64,000 nucleotides of DNA from Rugosimonospora sp040255525. GTDB taxonomy: Bacteria; Actinomycetota; Actinomycetes; Mycobacteriales; Micromonosporaceae. The notes beneath the pieces are model-generated. The model made no database searches, had not been told where the DNA came from, and saw only the letters and a list, made by a program, of their open reading frames with translations. Within the stretch, counting starts at the first letter, position 1; every line of letters starts with the position of its first letter. Below are positions 51,623 through 59,490 of the stretch, in pieces. Made by a program: the position numbers and the translations under genes. The stretch lies in the NCBI GenBank assembly GCA_040255525.1, contig JBDZVD010000021.1, forward strand, positions 1 through 64,000. Direction: 5' to 3'.

Positions 51623-52471
51623 ATGAGGTTGGTGCGGATCGGGCCGGCGGGTGCCGAGCGGCCCGCGGTGCTCGACGGTAACGGGCGGTATCTGGACATC
51701 TCGCCGATCACCGCGGACATCGACGGCGCCTTTCTCGCCAGCGACGGGATCGACCGCGTGCGGACCGCTCTGGCCCGCGGGGAGCTGACCGAGCTGCCCG
51801 CCCCCGAACGGATCGGATCCCCGGTCGCCCGGCCCGGGAAGGTGGTGTGCATCGGGCTGAACTACTCCGACCACGCGGCGGAGACCGGAGCGACGACGCC
51901 GACCGAGCCGATCGTCTTCATGAAGGGGCCGGACACGGTTGTCGGCCCGAACGACGCGGTGCTCATCCCGCGCCGCAGCGCCAAGACGGACTACGAGGTC
52001 GAGCTGGGCATCGTCATCGGCAAGCCGGCGCGGTACCTCGACTCGCCGGCCGACGCGACCGGTGTCATCGCCGGCTACGCGCTGGCCAACGACGTCAGCG
52101 AACGGGAGTTCCAGACCGAACGGGGCGGCCAGTGGGACAAGGGCAAGTCCTGCGAGACCTTCAACCCGCTGGGCCCGTGGCTGGTGACCGCCGATGACGT
52201 ACCCGATCCGCAGGCGCTGGGCCTGCGCACCTGGGTCAACGGCCAGCCGCGCCAGGACGGCAACACCAAGAATATGATCTTCGACGTGTACCACGTGGTG
52301 TGGTACCTGAGCCAGTTCATGGTGCTCGAACCGGGCGACCTGGTGAACACCGGCACGCCGGCCGGCGTCGGCTTCGGCGCCAACGACTTCCCGTTCCTGC
52401 GGGCCGGCGACGTGGTCGAGATGGAGATCGACGGGCTGGGCCGGGCGCGGCAGGAGATGGGCCAGGCATGA
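51623..52471 (+). CDS. Fumarylacetoacetate hydrolase family, sugar diketo-acid hydrolase type
   Basis: Cytosolic metal-dependent hydrolase of 282 aa. FAH-fold marks are GKVVCIGLNYSDHAAE, EPIVFMKGPDTVVGPND, the metal-ligand stretch DYEVELGIVIGK, and NTGTPAGVGFG. This branch includes 2,4-diketo-3-deoxy-L-rhamnonate/fuconate hydrolases, which release pyruvate and L-lactate. The ATG at 51623 follows GAGGGGAC. Its stop overlaps the SDR start (ATGA). With that SDR as the preceding dehydrogenase step, a diketo-hydrolase sugar pathway is likely. Confidence 0.87.
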   Translation: MRLVRIGPAGAERPAVLDGNGRYLDISPITADIDGAFLASDGIDRVRTALARGELTELPAPERIGSPVARPGKVVCIGLNYSDHAAETGATTPTEPIVFMKGPDTVVGPNDAVLIPRRSAKTDYEVELGIVIGKPARYLDSPADATGVIAGYALANDVSEREFQTERGGQWDKGKSCETFNPLGPWLVTADDVPDPQALGLRTWVNGQPRQDGNTKNMIFDVYHVVWYLSQFMVLEPGDLVNTGTPAGVGFGANDFPFLRAGDVVEMEIDGLGRARQEMGQA

Positions 52472-53295
52472 CCTCCTCTCACTCGGGACCGCCTGACCGC
52501 GACGCCTCCCTCGCCGGCGCCGCCGGCACTCGCGCGAGCAGCGGGGAATTCGGCAGGCTGGTCGCCGCCGTCACCGGCGGCGCCTCCGGGATCGGGCTGG
52601 CCACCGCGCACTTGCTGGCCCAGCGCGGCGCCTCGGTGGCGGTACTCGACCTCAGGCCGGACACCGTCGAGGAGCCGCTGCACGGGATCGTCTGCGACGT
52701 CAGCGACGACGGCAGCGTCCGGGACGCGATCGCGGCGGTGATCGAGCGGTACGGGGCGCTGGACATCCTGGTCAACAACGCCGGCATCGGCGCGCAGGGC
52801 ACGGTCGAGGACAACGCCGACGCCGAGTGGCAGCGGGTGTTCGACGTCAACGTTGTCGGTATGGTCCGCACGAGCCGGGCGGCGCTGCCGCACCTGCGCC
52901 GCTCGCCGCACGCCGCGATCGTCAACACCTGCTCGATCGCGGCCACCGCCGGCCTGCCGCAGCGCGCGCTGTACTCGGCATCCAAGGGGGCGGTGCTCGC
53001 CCTGACCCGGGCGATGGCCGCCGACCACCTGCGCGAGGGGATCAGGGTCAACTGCGTCAACCCGGGCACCGCAGACACCCCGTGGATCGACCGGCTGCTG
53101 TCCGTGGCACCGGATCCGGCCGCCGAGCGCGCCGCGCTGGAGGCGCGGCAGCCACACGGCCGGCTGGTCCGGGCCGACGAGGTGGCCGCCGCGATCGCGT
53201 ACCTGGCCGGCCCCGGGGCGGGCTCCACGACCGGGGTGGACCTCGCGGTGGACGGTGGCATGGCCGGCCTGCGCCTGCGCCCGCCCGGCCAGTGA
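52468..53295 (+). CDS. SDR dehydrogenase with N-terminal DRD repeat, likely sugar-acid step
   Basis: NAD(P)-dependent SDR of 275 aa. The core starts near residue 30 (LVAAVTGGASGIGLATAHLL), with NNAG, catalytic Ser in NTCSIAATAG, YSASK and a family C-terminus ending GVDLAVDGGMAG. The group includes 2-keto-3-deoxy-L-fuconate/rhamnonate dehydrogenases. Residues 6-22 (SGPPDRDASLAGAAG) are a copy of the DRD repeat, an extension not needed for the fold. The ATG at 52468 overlaps the hydrolase stop and follows GGAG. It would produce the diketo acid cleaved by that hydrolase. Confidence 0.9.
   Translation: MTSSHSGPPDRDASLAGAAGTRASSGEFGRLVAAVTGGASGIGLATAHLLAQRGASVAVLDLRPDTVEEPLHGIVCDVSDDGSVRDAIAAVIERYGALDILVNNAGIGAQGTVEDNADAEWQRVFDVNVVGMVRTSRAALPHLRRSPHAAIVNTCSIAATAGLPQRALYSASKGAVLALTRAMAADHLREGIRVNCVNPGTADTPWIDRLLSVAPDPAAERAALEARQPHGRLVRADEVAAAIAYLAGPGAGSTTGVDLAVDGGMAGLRLRPPGQ
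52487..52527 (+). repeat. Copy of the N-terminal DRD coding repeat (SDR gene)
   Basis: This 41-bp stretch matches 47085-47125 at 35 of 41 positions and encodes PPDRDASLAGAAG in the same frame, seven codons after a coupled start codon. Confidence 0.75.
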
Positions 53296-53317
53296 CCGCC
53301 GGTAGGGAGGATCCGGC

Positions 53318-54577
53318 ATGAGGGTTCAGCTCGCCTACGGCACCGACGGCCTTTCCGTCGACCTGCCTGACGGGCGCACCACGCTCATCGCGCCCGCCCA
53401 TCCGCCCGGCGTCGCGGACGAACGCGCCACCCTGCGCGAGGCGTTGCGGCGTCCTCAGGCCGGCCCGCCGCTGCGCGACCGGGTGCGCCCCGGACAGACG
53501 GTGGCGATCTCGGCCTGTGACGGTACCCGGCCGCAGCCGCGGCAGGTGATGGTCGAGGCGATCCTCGACGAACTCGACGGCGTACTCGACCGCGGGGACC
53601 TGGTGATCCTGGTCGCCACCGGTACGCACCGGGCCAACACCGACACCGAACTGCGGGCGATGTTCGGCGACTGGATCGTCGACAACGTACGGATCGTCAA
53701 CCATGACGCCCGCGACGCCGGTAGCCTGCGTTTCCTCGGCCACTTCGGCAAGGACGTGCCGGTGTGGCTGAACCGCGAGTGGGTCGACGCCGACGTGCGC
53801 ATCACGACCGGCTTCGTCGAGCCGCACTTCTTCGCCGGGTTCTCCGGCGGTCCGAAGCTCGTCGCGCCCGGACTCGCCGGCCTGGACACCGTGCTGACCC
53901 TGCACGACGCCACGCGCATCGGCGACCCGCGAGCCACCTGGGGCATCATCGAGGGCAATCCGATCCACGACGACGTGCGCGCCATCGCCGCCGGTACCGG
54001 CGTGCACTTCGCCCTCGACGTCATCCTCAACCGGCAGCAGCGGATCGTGGCCGCGTTCGGCGGCGACCTTGCAGCCATGCACGCCGCGGCCACCCGCGCG
54101 GCCCGTACCATCGCGATGCGGCCGGTACCGGCGCCGTTCGACGTCGTGGTCACCACGAACGCCGGCTTCCCGCTGGACCAGAACCTGTACCAGTCGGTGA
54201 AGGGCATGTCAGCGGCGGCGACCGTGGTGAAGCCCGGCGGCACCATCATCTGCGCGGCCGAGTGCCGCGACGGCTTCCCCGACCACGGCTCCTACCGGGA
54301 GGTGCTGACCTCGCAGCCCTCCCCGGCCGCGCTGCTGGAGGCGATCCGGGCCCGGCCGCGGACCGTGCCGGACCAGTGGCAGGTGCAGGTCCAGGCGCGC
54401 ATCCAGTCCACTGCGCGGGTGGTCATGCACACCTCGTACCTGTCCGACGCGCAGCTGGCCGAGGCGCACCTGGAACAGACCGCGGACATCGCGGAGTGCG
54501 TGGCCCGGCACGGTCCGGACGCGACCGTCTGCGTCCTGCCCGAGGGACCGCAGACCATTCCCTACCTGCGGCCCTGA
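53318..54577 (+). CDS. larA: LarA-family nickel-pincer racemase/epimerase
   Basis: Cytosolic protein of 419 aa in the lactate racemase LarA family, which uses a nickel-pincer nucleotide cofactor. All key positions are recognisable: Arg71 in DGTRPQP, His104 in VATGTHR, His170 and Lys180 in EPHFFAGFSGGPK, and Lys295 in YQSVKGMS. The pattern follows that of Lactobacillus LarA. The ATG at 53318 follows GGGAGG, 22 bp after the SDR gene. If the hydrolase releases L-lactate, this enzyme could convert it to D-lactate; the family also covers other 2-hydroxy acids. The cofactor genes larB, larC and larE are not in the window. Confidence 0.9.
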   Translation: MRVQLAYGTDGLSVDLPDGRTTLIAPAHPPGVADERATLREALRRPQAGPPLRDRVRPGQTVAISACDGTRPQPRQVMVEAILDELDGVLDRGDLVILVATGTHRANTDTELRAMFGDWIVDNVRIVNHDARDAGSLRFLGHFGKDVPVWLNREWVDADVRITTGFVEPHFFAGFSGGPKLVAPGLAGLDTVLTLHDATRIGDPRATWGIIEGNPIHDDVRAIAAGTGVHFALDVILNRQQRIVAAFGGDLAAMHAAATRAARTIAMRPVPAPFDVVVTTNAGFPLDQNLYQSVKGMSAAATVVKPGGTIICAAECRDGFPDHGSYREVLTSQPSPAALLEAIRARPRTVPDQWQVQVQARIQSTARVVMHTSYLSDAQLAEAHLEQTADIAECVARHGPDATVCVLPEGPQTIPYLRP

Positions 54578-54644
54578 CCGTCGCGGGGCCGAGGCGGAAG
54601 CTGCCCGGCCGCCGACGCTGTGAGTCAGTGAGCGCCGGCGACCC

Positions 54645-54706
54645 GGTGGCTCCGCCACGGCCGCAGCATAGCCAGGGATCCGCCCACGGCTGCCGGCTTC
54701 GCCGGC
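54645..54706. terminator. Weak terminator candidates between convergent genes
   Basis: Two small stems, GTGGC-TCC-GCCAC (54646-54658) and GCCGGC-TTC-GCCGGC (54692-54706), lie between the LarA stop and the convergent KdaD-like stop. Either could end transcription. Confidence 0.35.
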
Positions 54707-54727
54707 CGATCACCCGATGTGGCCGCA

Positions 54728-55621
54728 TCAGGTCGGCCGCCGGTCCGGCGCCGGGGTCAGCCAGCCGAACGCCTCCGCGGTCGCCGGACGCACCGGATTG
54801 ACCAGCCGGCCCACTCCTTCGATCTCGATGACCACCTCGTCGCCGGGCGCCAGGCAGAAGTCCAGGGCGGGAACCAGCCCGGTGCCGGTCGACAGGATCG
54901 CGCCGTGCGGGAAGGCCGCCTGGCGGAACAGGTACCCGACGAGTTCGGCGAAGCCGCGGCGCATCCGCGCGGTGGAGGTCTGCCCGGACCAGGCGGCGTC
55001 GCCGTCGCGCAGTACGGTGACCGCGATGGACAGCGCGGAGGGGTCGGGTACCTGCCAGATCGGTACGATGCCCGGGCCCAGCGCGCACGAGCCGGAGTAG
55101 ATCTTCGCCTGCGGCAGGTACAGCGGGTTCTCGCCCTCGATGGAGCGAGACGACACATCGTCGCAGACGGTCAGCCCGACCACGTCGCCGTGCGCGTCGC
55201 AGACCAGCGCCAGCTCCGGCTCCGGTACGTCGATGCCGGAGTCGACCCGCACCCCGATCGGCTCGCCGTCGCCGCAGACCCGCCAGGCCGGCGACTTGAA
55301 GAACAACTCGGGCCGGGCCGCGCCGTACACCCGCGCGTACACGTCGGCGACCTGGCTCTCCTCCTGCCGCGCCTCGCTGGAACGCAGGTACGTCACACCG
55401 GACGCCCACACCTCGGTCAGCCCGTCGACGGGTGGCAGCAGCCGGGCGCCGGGTACCGCGTCGCCGGGGGACTCGACCGCCTCCCGCAGCGCGGCGCTGC
55501 CCTGCCCGAGCAGGGCCGCGAGCGACGGCGCGGCCAGCGCCCGGACCACCCCGGTGTCGCTGTCCCGCAGACCGACGCCGGCGCCGGCGGCGGTCGCGTA
55601 CCGGACGATCTGGTTGGGCAC
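54728..55621 (-). CDS. FAH-family sugar-acid dehydratase, KdaD-like
   Basis: Cytosolic protein of 297 aa with a C-terminal FAH fold. WASGVTYLRSSEARQEES, RPELFFKSPAWRVCGDG and the metal region DSGIDVPEPELALV match 2-keto-3-deoxy-D-arabinonate dehydratases (KdaD). So do CDDVSSRSIEGENPLYLPQA and STGTGLVP. These make 2,5-dioxopentanoate in oxidative pentose pathways. The GTG at 55621 follows AGGGGAAC. It starts 60 bp after the chain-length-factor gene on the same strand, so readthrough is possible. Function ties it instead to the convergent sugar-acid module. Confidence 0.87.
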   Translation of the reverse strand: MPNQIVRYATAAGAGVGLRDSDTGVVRALAAPSLAALLGQGSAALREAVESPGDAVPGARLLPPVDGLTEVWASGVTYLRSSEARQEESQVADVYARVYGAARPELFFKSPAWRVCGDGEPIGVRVDSGIDVPEPELALVCDAHGDVVGLTVCDDVSSRSIEGENPLYLPQAKIYSGSCALGPGIVPIWQVPDPSALSIAVTVLRDGDAAWSGQTSTARMRRGFAELVGYLFRQAAFPHGAILSTGTGLVPALDFCLAPGDEVVIEIEGVGRLVNPVRPATAEAFGWLTPAPDRRPT

Positions 55622-55681
55622 GGCGGTTCCCCTCGCTGTCGGCGGCTCCCAAGATCGTACAGCCGGCGGGCCGGGCCCGGC

Positions 55682-56917
55682 TCACCCCTCCGGGCGGCGG
55701 CGCAGCGCCACGGCACTGTTGAAGCCGTCGAAGCCCCGCGCCGCGACCAGGGCGAGCCGGGTCGGCTGCTGGCGGTGCTCGCGGACGAAATCCAGATCGC
55801 ATCCGGGCGCCGGCCGCTCCAACCCGGCGGTGGCCGGTACCAGCCCCTCGTGCATCGCGAGCAGCGCGTTCGCCACGTCCAGGGCGGACCCACCCTGGTG
55901 GGCGCGGCCGGTCAGCGGCTTCTGCGTGGTCACCGGCGGGCCGGCCGGGCCGAAGACGGCACGCAGCGCCCGGGCCTCGCTGAGGTCGAAGCCGGGTACG
56001 CCGAGGGCGTCCGGTACGACGAGGTCCACCTCGTCCGGCCGGGCGCCGGCACGCTCCAGCGCCAGTGCCATGGCGCGGGCATACTGCGCCGGGTCACCGC
56101 CCTGCCGGCGGTCGGTGTGCCGGGCGTCGTGCGTCGCGGCCCAGCCGGCCACCTCACCGTAGACGGCCGCACCCCGGTCCCGCGCGTGACCGAGCTCCTC
56201 GACGACGAACACGGCACCGCCCTCCCCGGGTACGTAGCCGCTGGCCGCCTCGTCGAACGGCCGGTACGCCCGGGCCGGGTCGGTACCGCTGCTGAGCAGG
56301 CCGCCGCGCAGCTGGCAGGCCAGCGCGTACGGGCTCAGCGGGCACTCGGTACCGCCGGCGACGACGACCGGGGTTCCCCGCCGGATCATCCGTACCGCGT
56401 GGGCCAGGCTGTCCAGGCCGCCGGCGGCCTCCGACGCCAGCACCCCGCACGGGCCCTTGAACTGGTGGTGGATGGAGATCTGGCCGACGCTCGCGGCGTA
56501 GAACCAGGCGATCGACTGGTACGCGCCGACGGTACGCGACGGCTGGCTCCACAGGCGCTGCAGCTCCCGCTGCCCGAACAGGTTCCCGCCGGACGAGCTG
56601 GCCAGGGTGACCCCCACCCGGTACGGGTCGTCGGCCACCTCGGCCAGGCCGGCGTCGGCCAGGGCGAGCCGGGTGGCCGCGAACCCCAGGTGCGTCCACC
56701 GGTCGGTCTGCACCACCCGCCGGTTGTCGGCCCACCCGAGCGCGTCGAACTCGGACACCTCCCCGGCGAGCGTGGACGGGTACGGCGCCGGATCGAACAG
56801 TGTGATCCGGCGCAGCGCGGTCTGTCCGGCCAGTACCCGCTTCCAGTGCGCGTCCGCGCCGATCCCGGTCGGCGCGACGACGCCGATCCCGGTCACCACC
56901 GCGCGCGCGGCGGTCAT
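55682..56917 (-). CDS. Type II PKS chain-length factor (KS-beta)
   Basis: Ketosynthase-like subunit of 411 aa that pairs with KS-alpha and sets polyketide length. The active-site Cys is replaced: GVLASEAAGGLDSLAHA places Ala164 where KS-alpha has Cys. Most chain-length factors carry Gln there, and from memory some spore-pigment ones carry Glu. The rest is typical (TQKPLTGRAHQGGSALDVA). The ATG at 56917 overlaps the KS-alpha stop (ATGA), enforcing equal translation. It is the last PKS gene in the operon. Confidence 0.94.
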   Translation of the reverse strand: MTAARAVVTGIGVVAPTGIGADAHWKRVLAGQTALRRITLFDPAPYPSTLAGEVSEFDALGWADNRRVVQTDRWTHLGFAATRLALADAGLAEVADDPYRVGVTLASSSGGNLFGQRELQRLWSQPSRTVGAYQSIAWFYAASVGQISIHHQFKGPCGVLASEAAGGLDSLAHAVRMIRRGTPVVVAGGTECPLSPYALACQLRGGLLSSGTDPARAYRPFDEAASGYVPGEGGAVFVVEELGHARDRGAAVYGEVAGWAATHDARHTDRRQGGDPAQYARAMALALERAGARPDEVDLVVPDALGVPGFDLSEARALRAVFGPAGPPVTTQKPLTGRAHQGGSALDVANALLAMHEGLVPATAGLERPAPGCDLDFVREHRQQPTRLALVAARGFDGFNSAVALRRRPEG

Positions 56918-58185
56918 CGGGTCGCCTCCGCCAGCTTGCGGAACACCATCGCCGACTGGAACCCGCCGAACCCGCTGCCGACCGACAGCGCCACATCCAC
57001 GTCGACCTCCCGGGCGGTGTTCGGCACATAGTCGAGGTCGCACTCCGGGTCGCGGGTGCCCCAGTTGGCCGTCGGCGGCACGACGCCGTGCTCGATGGCC
57101 AGCGCGCACGCGGCCATCTCGATGGAGCCGATCGCCCCGAGCGAGTGGCCGACCATGGACTTGATGGAGCTGATCGGCACGCGGTACGCGGCGTGGCCGA
57201 GCGCCCGCTTGAACGCGGCCGTCTCGTGCCGGTCGTTCTGCCGGGTGCCCGAGCCGTGCGCGCTGATGTACGACACGTCGCCCGGGTTGAGCCGCCCCTC
57301 GTCCAGCGCCGCGCTGATCGCCAGTGCCATCTCGGCACCGTCCGGTCGCAGGCCGGTCATGTGGTACCCGTTGCTGCGGTTGGCGTACCCGGCCAGTTCG
57401 CAGTAGACGTGGGCGCCACGCCGCCGGGCGTGGGCCAGCTCCTCCAGCACGAGGACGGCGGCGCCCTCGGCCAGCACGAACCCGGCCCGGTTCCCGTCGA
57501 ACGGGCGCGACGCGTGCGCCGGGTCGTCGTTGGCGGCCGTGGTGGCCTTGATGGCGTCGAAGGACGCGACGGTCACCGGCGAGATCGGCGTGTCCGACGC
57601 GCCGGCCAGCACCACGTCCGCCTCGTCGTCGCCGATGAGTTGGTGCGCGTACCCGATCGCGTCGATCCCGGACGTGCAGCCGGTGGAGATCACCTGGGCC
57701 GGCCCGTGCAGCCCGTGCCGGCAGGCGACCTCGGCGGCCAGGCTGCTCGGTACCAGCGCCTGGTACAGGAACGGAGTGGTGCGGGTGTGGTCGACCAGCC
57801 ACTCGGCGCCACAGTCGCTGGCCACCACGTACTCGCGCTCCAGTGCCATGGTGCCGCCCACCGCCGACCCGAGCACGACGCCGGTCCGCTCCCGGATCGC
57901 CTCGCCGGCCTCCAGCCCGGCGTCGGCCAGCGCCTCGATGGACGCGGCGAGCGCGAACTGGATGTACCGGTCGGCACGCTGCCGCTCCGCCGGGGTGAGC
58001 CCGGCGGCGGCGGCGTCGAAGTCGCACTCGGCGGCGATCTGCGAGCGGAACGGGGACGGGTCGAAGAAGCTGATCCGCCGGGTGGAGGTGCGCCCCTCGG
58101 TGATGGTGGCCCAGAACCGGTCGCGGGTGACTCCGCCCGGTGCCACCACGCCCACCCCGGTCACCACGGTGCGGCGCGGTGTCAT
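56914..58185 (-). CDS. Type II PKS ketosynthase (KS-alpha)
   Basis: Condensing subunit of 423 aa that builds the poly-beta-ketone chain from malonyl-ACP. The nucleophile is Cys170 in VISTGCTSGIDAIGYA. The two catalytic His lie in SYISAHGSGTRQND and SMVGHSLGAIGS. The C-terminus (NWGTRDPECDLDYVPN) is usual. The start at 58185 overlaps the cupin stop (ATGA) and its stop overlaps the chain-length-factor start. The cupin-KS-CLF order resembles whiE-type spore-pigment loci, so an aromatic pigment-like product is likely, though not proven. Confidence 0.95.
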   Translation of the reverse strand: MTPRRTVVTGVGVVAPGGVTRDRFWATITEGRTSTRRISFFDPSPFRSQIAAECDFDAAAAGLTPAERQRADRYIQFALAASIEALADAGLEAGEAIRERTGVVLGSAVGGTMALEREYVVASDCGAEWLVDHTRTTPFLYQALVPSSLAAEVACRHGLHGPAQVISTGCTSGIDAIGYAHQLIGDDEADVVLAGASDTPISPVTVASFDAIKATTAANDDPAHASRPFDGNRAGFVLAEGAAVLVLEELAHARRRGAHVYCELAGYANRSNGYHMTGLRPDGAEMALAISAALDEGRLNPGDVSYISAHGSGTRQNDRHETAAFKRALGHAAYRVPISSIKSMVGHSLGAIGSIEMAACALAIEHGVVPPTANWGTRDPECDLDYVPNTAREVDVDVALSVGSGFGGFQSAMVFRKLAEATR

Positions 58186-58673
58186 GCCGGGGCCTCGGCG
58201 GGCTTTCCGGCTGGCTGTTCGGGCCCGGTCCGGGCCGCCCCCTCGGTGTCGACGTGCCCGAGTTCCGGCCGGGGAGCCAGCGGTCCCAACTGGAAGACCG
58301 CCTCGGCCGGCTCGTACCCCGTGTTGCGCAGCCGGTGCCGCGCGCGTACCGGGATGAACAGCGCCTCACCGGTACCCAGGGGGATCGGCTGGTCGTCCAG
58401 GTCCACCACGAGCTGCCCCTTCGTGACGTACAGGAACTCCTCGCTGTACGGATGGTAGTGCTCCCCGATCCGCTCTCCCGGCAGCAGCCGGGCGATGCCC
58501 ATGAAGCCCGAGGTGCTGCCGACCGTCTTCGGCCCCAGCAGCACCCGCAGTTCGCCGCCGCGCCGGCAGTCCGGTGGTACGTCGCGCGCCGCGACCACCC
58601 GGGTGCCCTCGGCGGGCGGCGCGCCCGCGCCCCGGGTGGGCCGGCGGGATCCGGCACGCGCGCCGTCACTCAT
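58182..58673 (-). CDS. Cupin-domain protein of type II PKS cluster
   Basis: Small protein of 163 aa with a single cupin barrel. Motif 1, GEHYHPYSEEFLYVTKG, holds two His and a Glu as metal ligands. Motif 2, GEALFIPVRARHRLRN, supplies the third His. N- and C-terminal tails are Ala/Pro-rich. It resembles the cupin encoded beside KS-alpha in whiE-like spore-pigment clusters (ORFII), thought to aid cyclisation or oxidation of the nascent chain. It overlaps the ACP-cyclase gene by 8 bp and the KS-alpha start by 4 bp. Confidence 0.88.
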   Translation of the reverse strand: MSDGARAGSRRPTRGAGAPPAEGTRVVAARDVPPDCRRGGELRVLLGPKTVGSTSGFMGIARLLPGERIGEHYHPYSEEFLYVTKGQLVVDLDDQPIPLGTGEALFIPVRARHRLRNTGYEPAEAVFQLGPLAPRPELGHVDTEGAARTGPEQPAGKPAEAPA

Positions 58674-59472
58674 CGCCGGCTCCCCCGCCGGCCGTGGCGG
58701 CCTGCCGGGCCGCCTGTTCGACGCGCTGGCGGATGACCGCCATCTGGACCCGCGAGTTCGCGTTGATGCGTTCGGTCATCTGGCGGTTGTTCACCGGGGC
58801 GGTCGGGCGCATGGCGAAGTCCTGGACCCAGGTCATCCGGGTGCCGCCGGGCACCTCGTCGTAGTGCCAGCTGATCCGCATGTACTCGAACGGTCCGGTC
58901 TCCACCCGGTGCGCCCGGACCTTGCGCCGTACCGGATCGGCGGTGCGCTCGCTGACCCAGCTCCAGGTGGCCCCGTTCTCGTCGGGCACCATGGTCAGCC
59001 GGAACAGTACGGCGTCGCCGGTGCGCCGGAGCACCTCCACCGAGGCGTACTCGGTGAACAGGTCCGGCCACCGCTCCACGTCGTTGGTCATCCGCCAGAC
59101 CAGTTCGAGGGGCGCGTCGATGACGACGCTGTTCTCGGTGTGTCCCGGCTCGTCGGGGTCCGCCGCGGGCGCGGGGATGGCGTTGGCGCCGGGCGAGCGA
59201 CCGGCCGGTTCGGGGTCGGACGGGCGGATGCCGAGCACCCCGGCGAGCTCGTCGATGGTGAGCAGGGCTGCGTTGTCCGGCACGTGCACGCCGTGCCGGT
59301 CGGCCACCACGGCCTCCAGTTCGAGCAGGGCCAGCGAGTCCATGCCGAGCTCGGCCAGCGTGGCGGCCGGCGCCGCCGCGGCCGCTTCGGGATCCAAACC
59401 GCAGTTGCGTACCAGGATCGAGGTGATTTCTGCGGTCACGGCCTGGCGCCGCTGCGAAGTGTCGAGGGTCAT
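58666..59472 (-). CDS. Acyl carrier protein fused to aromatase/cyclase
   Basis: One 268-aa chain with two domains. Residues 1-83 are an acyl carrier protein, with phosphopantetheine Ser46 in ELGMDSLALLELE. A Pro/Ala linker (84-111) leads to an SRPBCC (START-like) polyketide aromatase/cyclase from about 112: ENSVVIDAPLELVWRMTNDV, WPDLFTEYASVEVL, and later YMRISWHYDEV. In standard type II systems ACP and cyclase are separate proteins, and no other ACP gene is visible here. The ATG at 59472 follows GGGAGG. Fusion would keep the growing chain next to the ring-closing enzyme. The frame is continuous, so an assembly error is unlikely but not excluded. Confidence 0.9.
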   Translation of the reverse strand: MTLDTSQRRQAVTAEITSILVRNCGLDPEAAAAAPAATLAELGMDSLALLELEAVVADRHGVHVPDNAALLTIDELAGVLGIRPSDPEPAGRSPGANAIPAPAADPDEPGHTENSVVIDAPLELVWRMTNDVERWPDLFTEYASVEVLRRTGDAVLFRLTMVPDENGATWSWVSERTADPVRRKVRAHRVETGPFEYMRISWHYDEVPGGTRMTWVQDFAMRPTAPVNNRQMTERINANSRVQMAVIRQRVEQAARQAATAGGGAGDE

Positions 59473-59490
59473 GTCGCCTCCCGGGCATCG

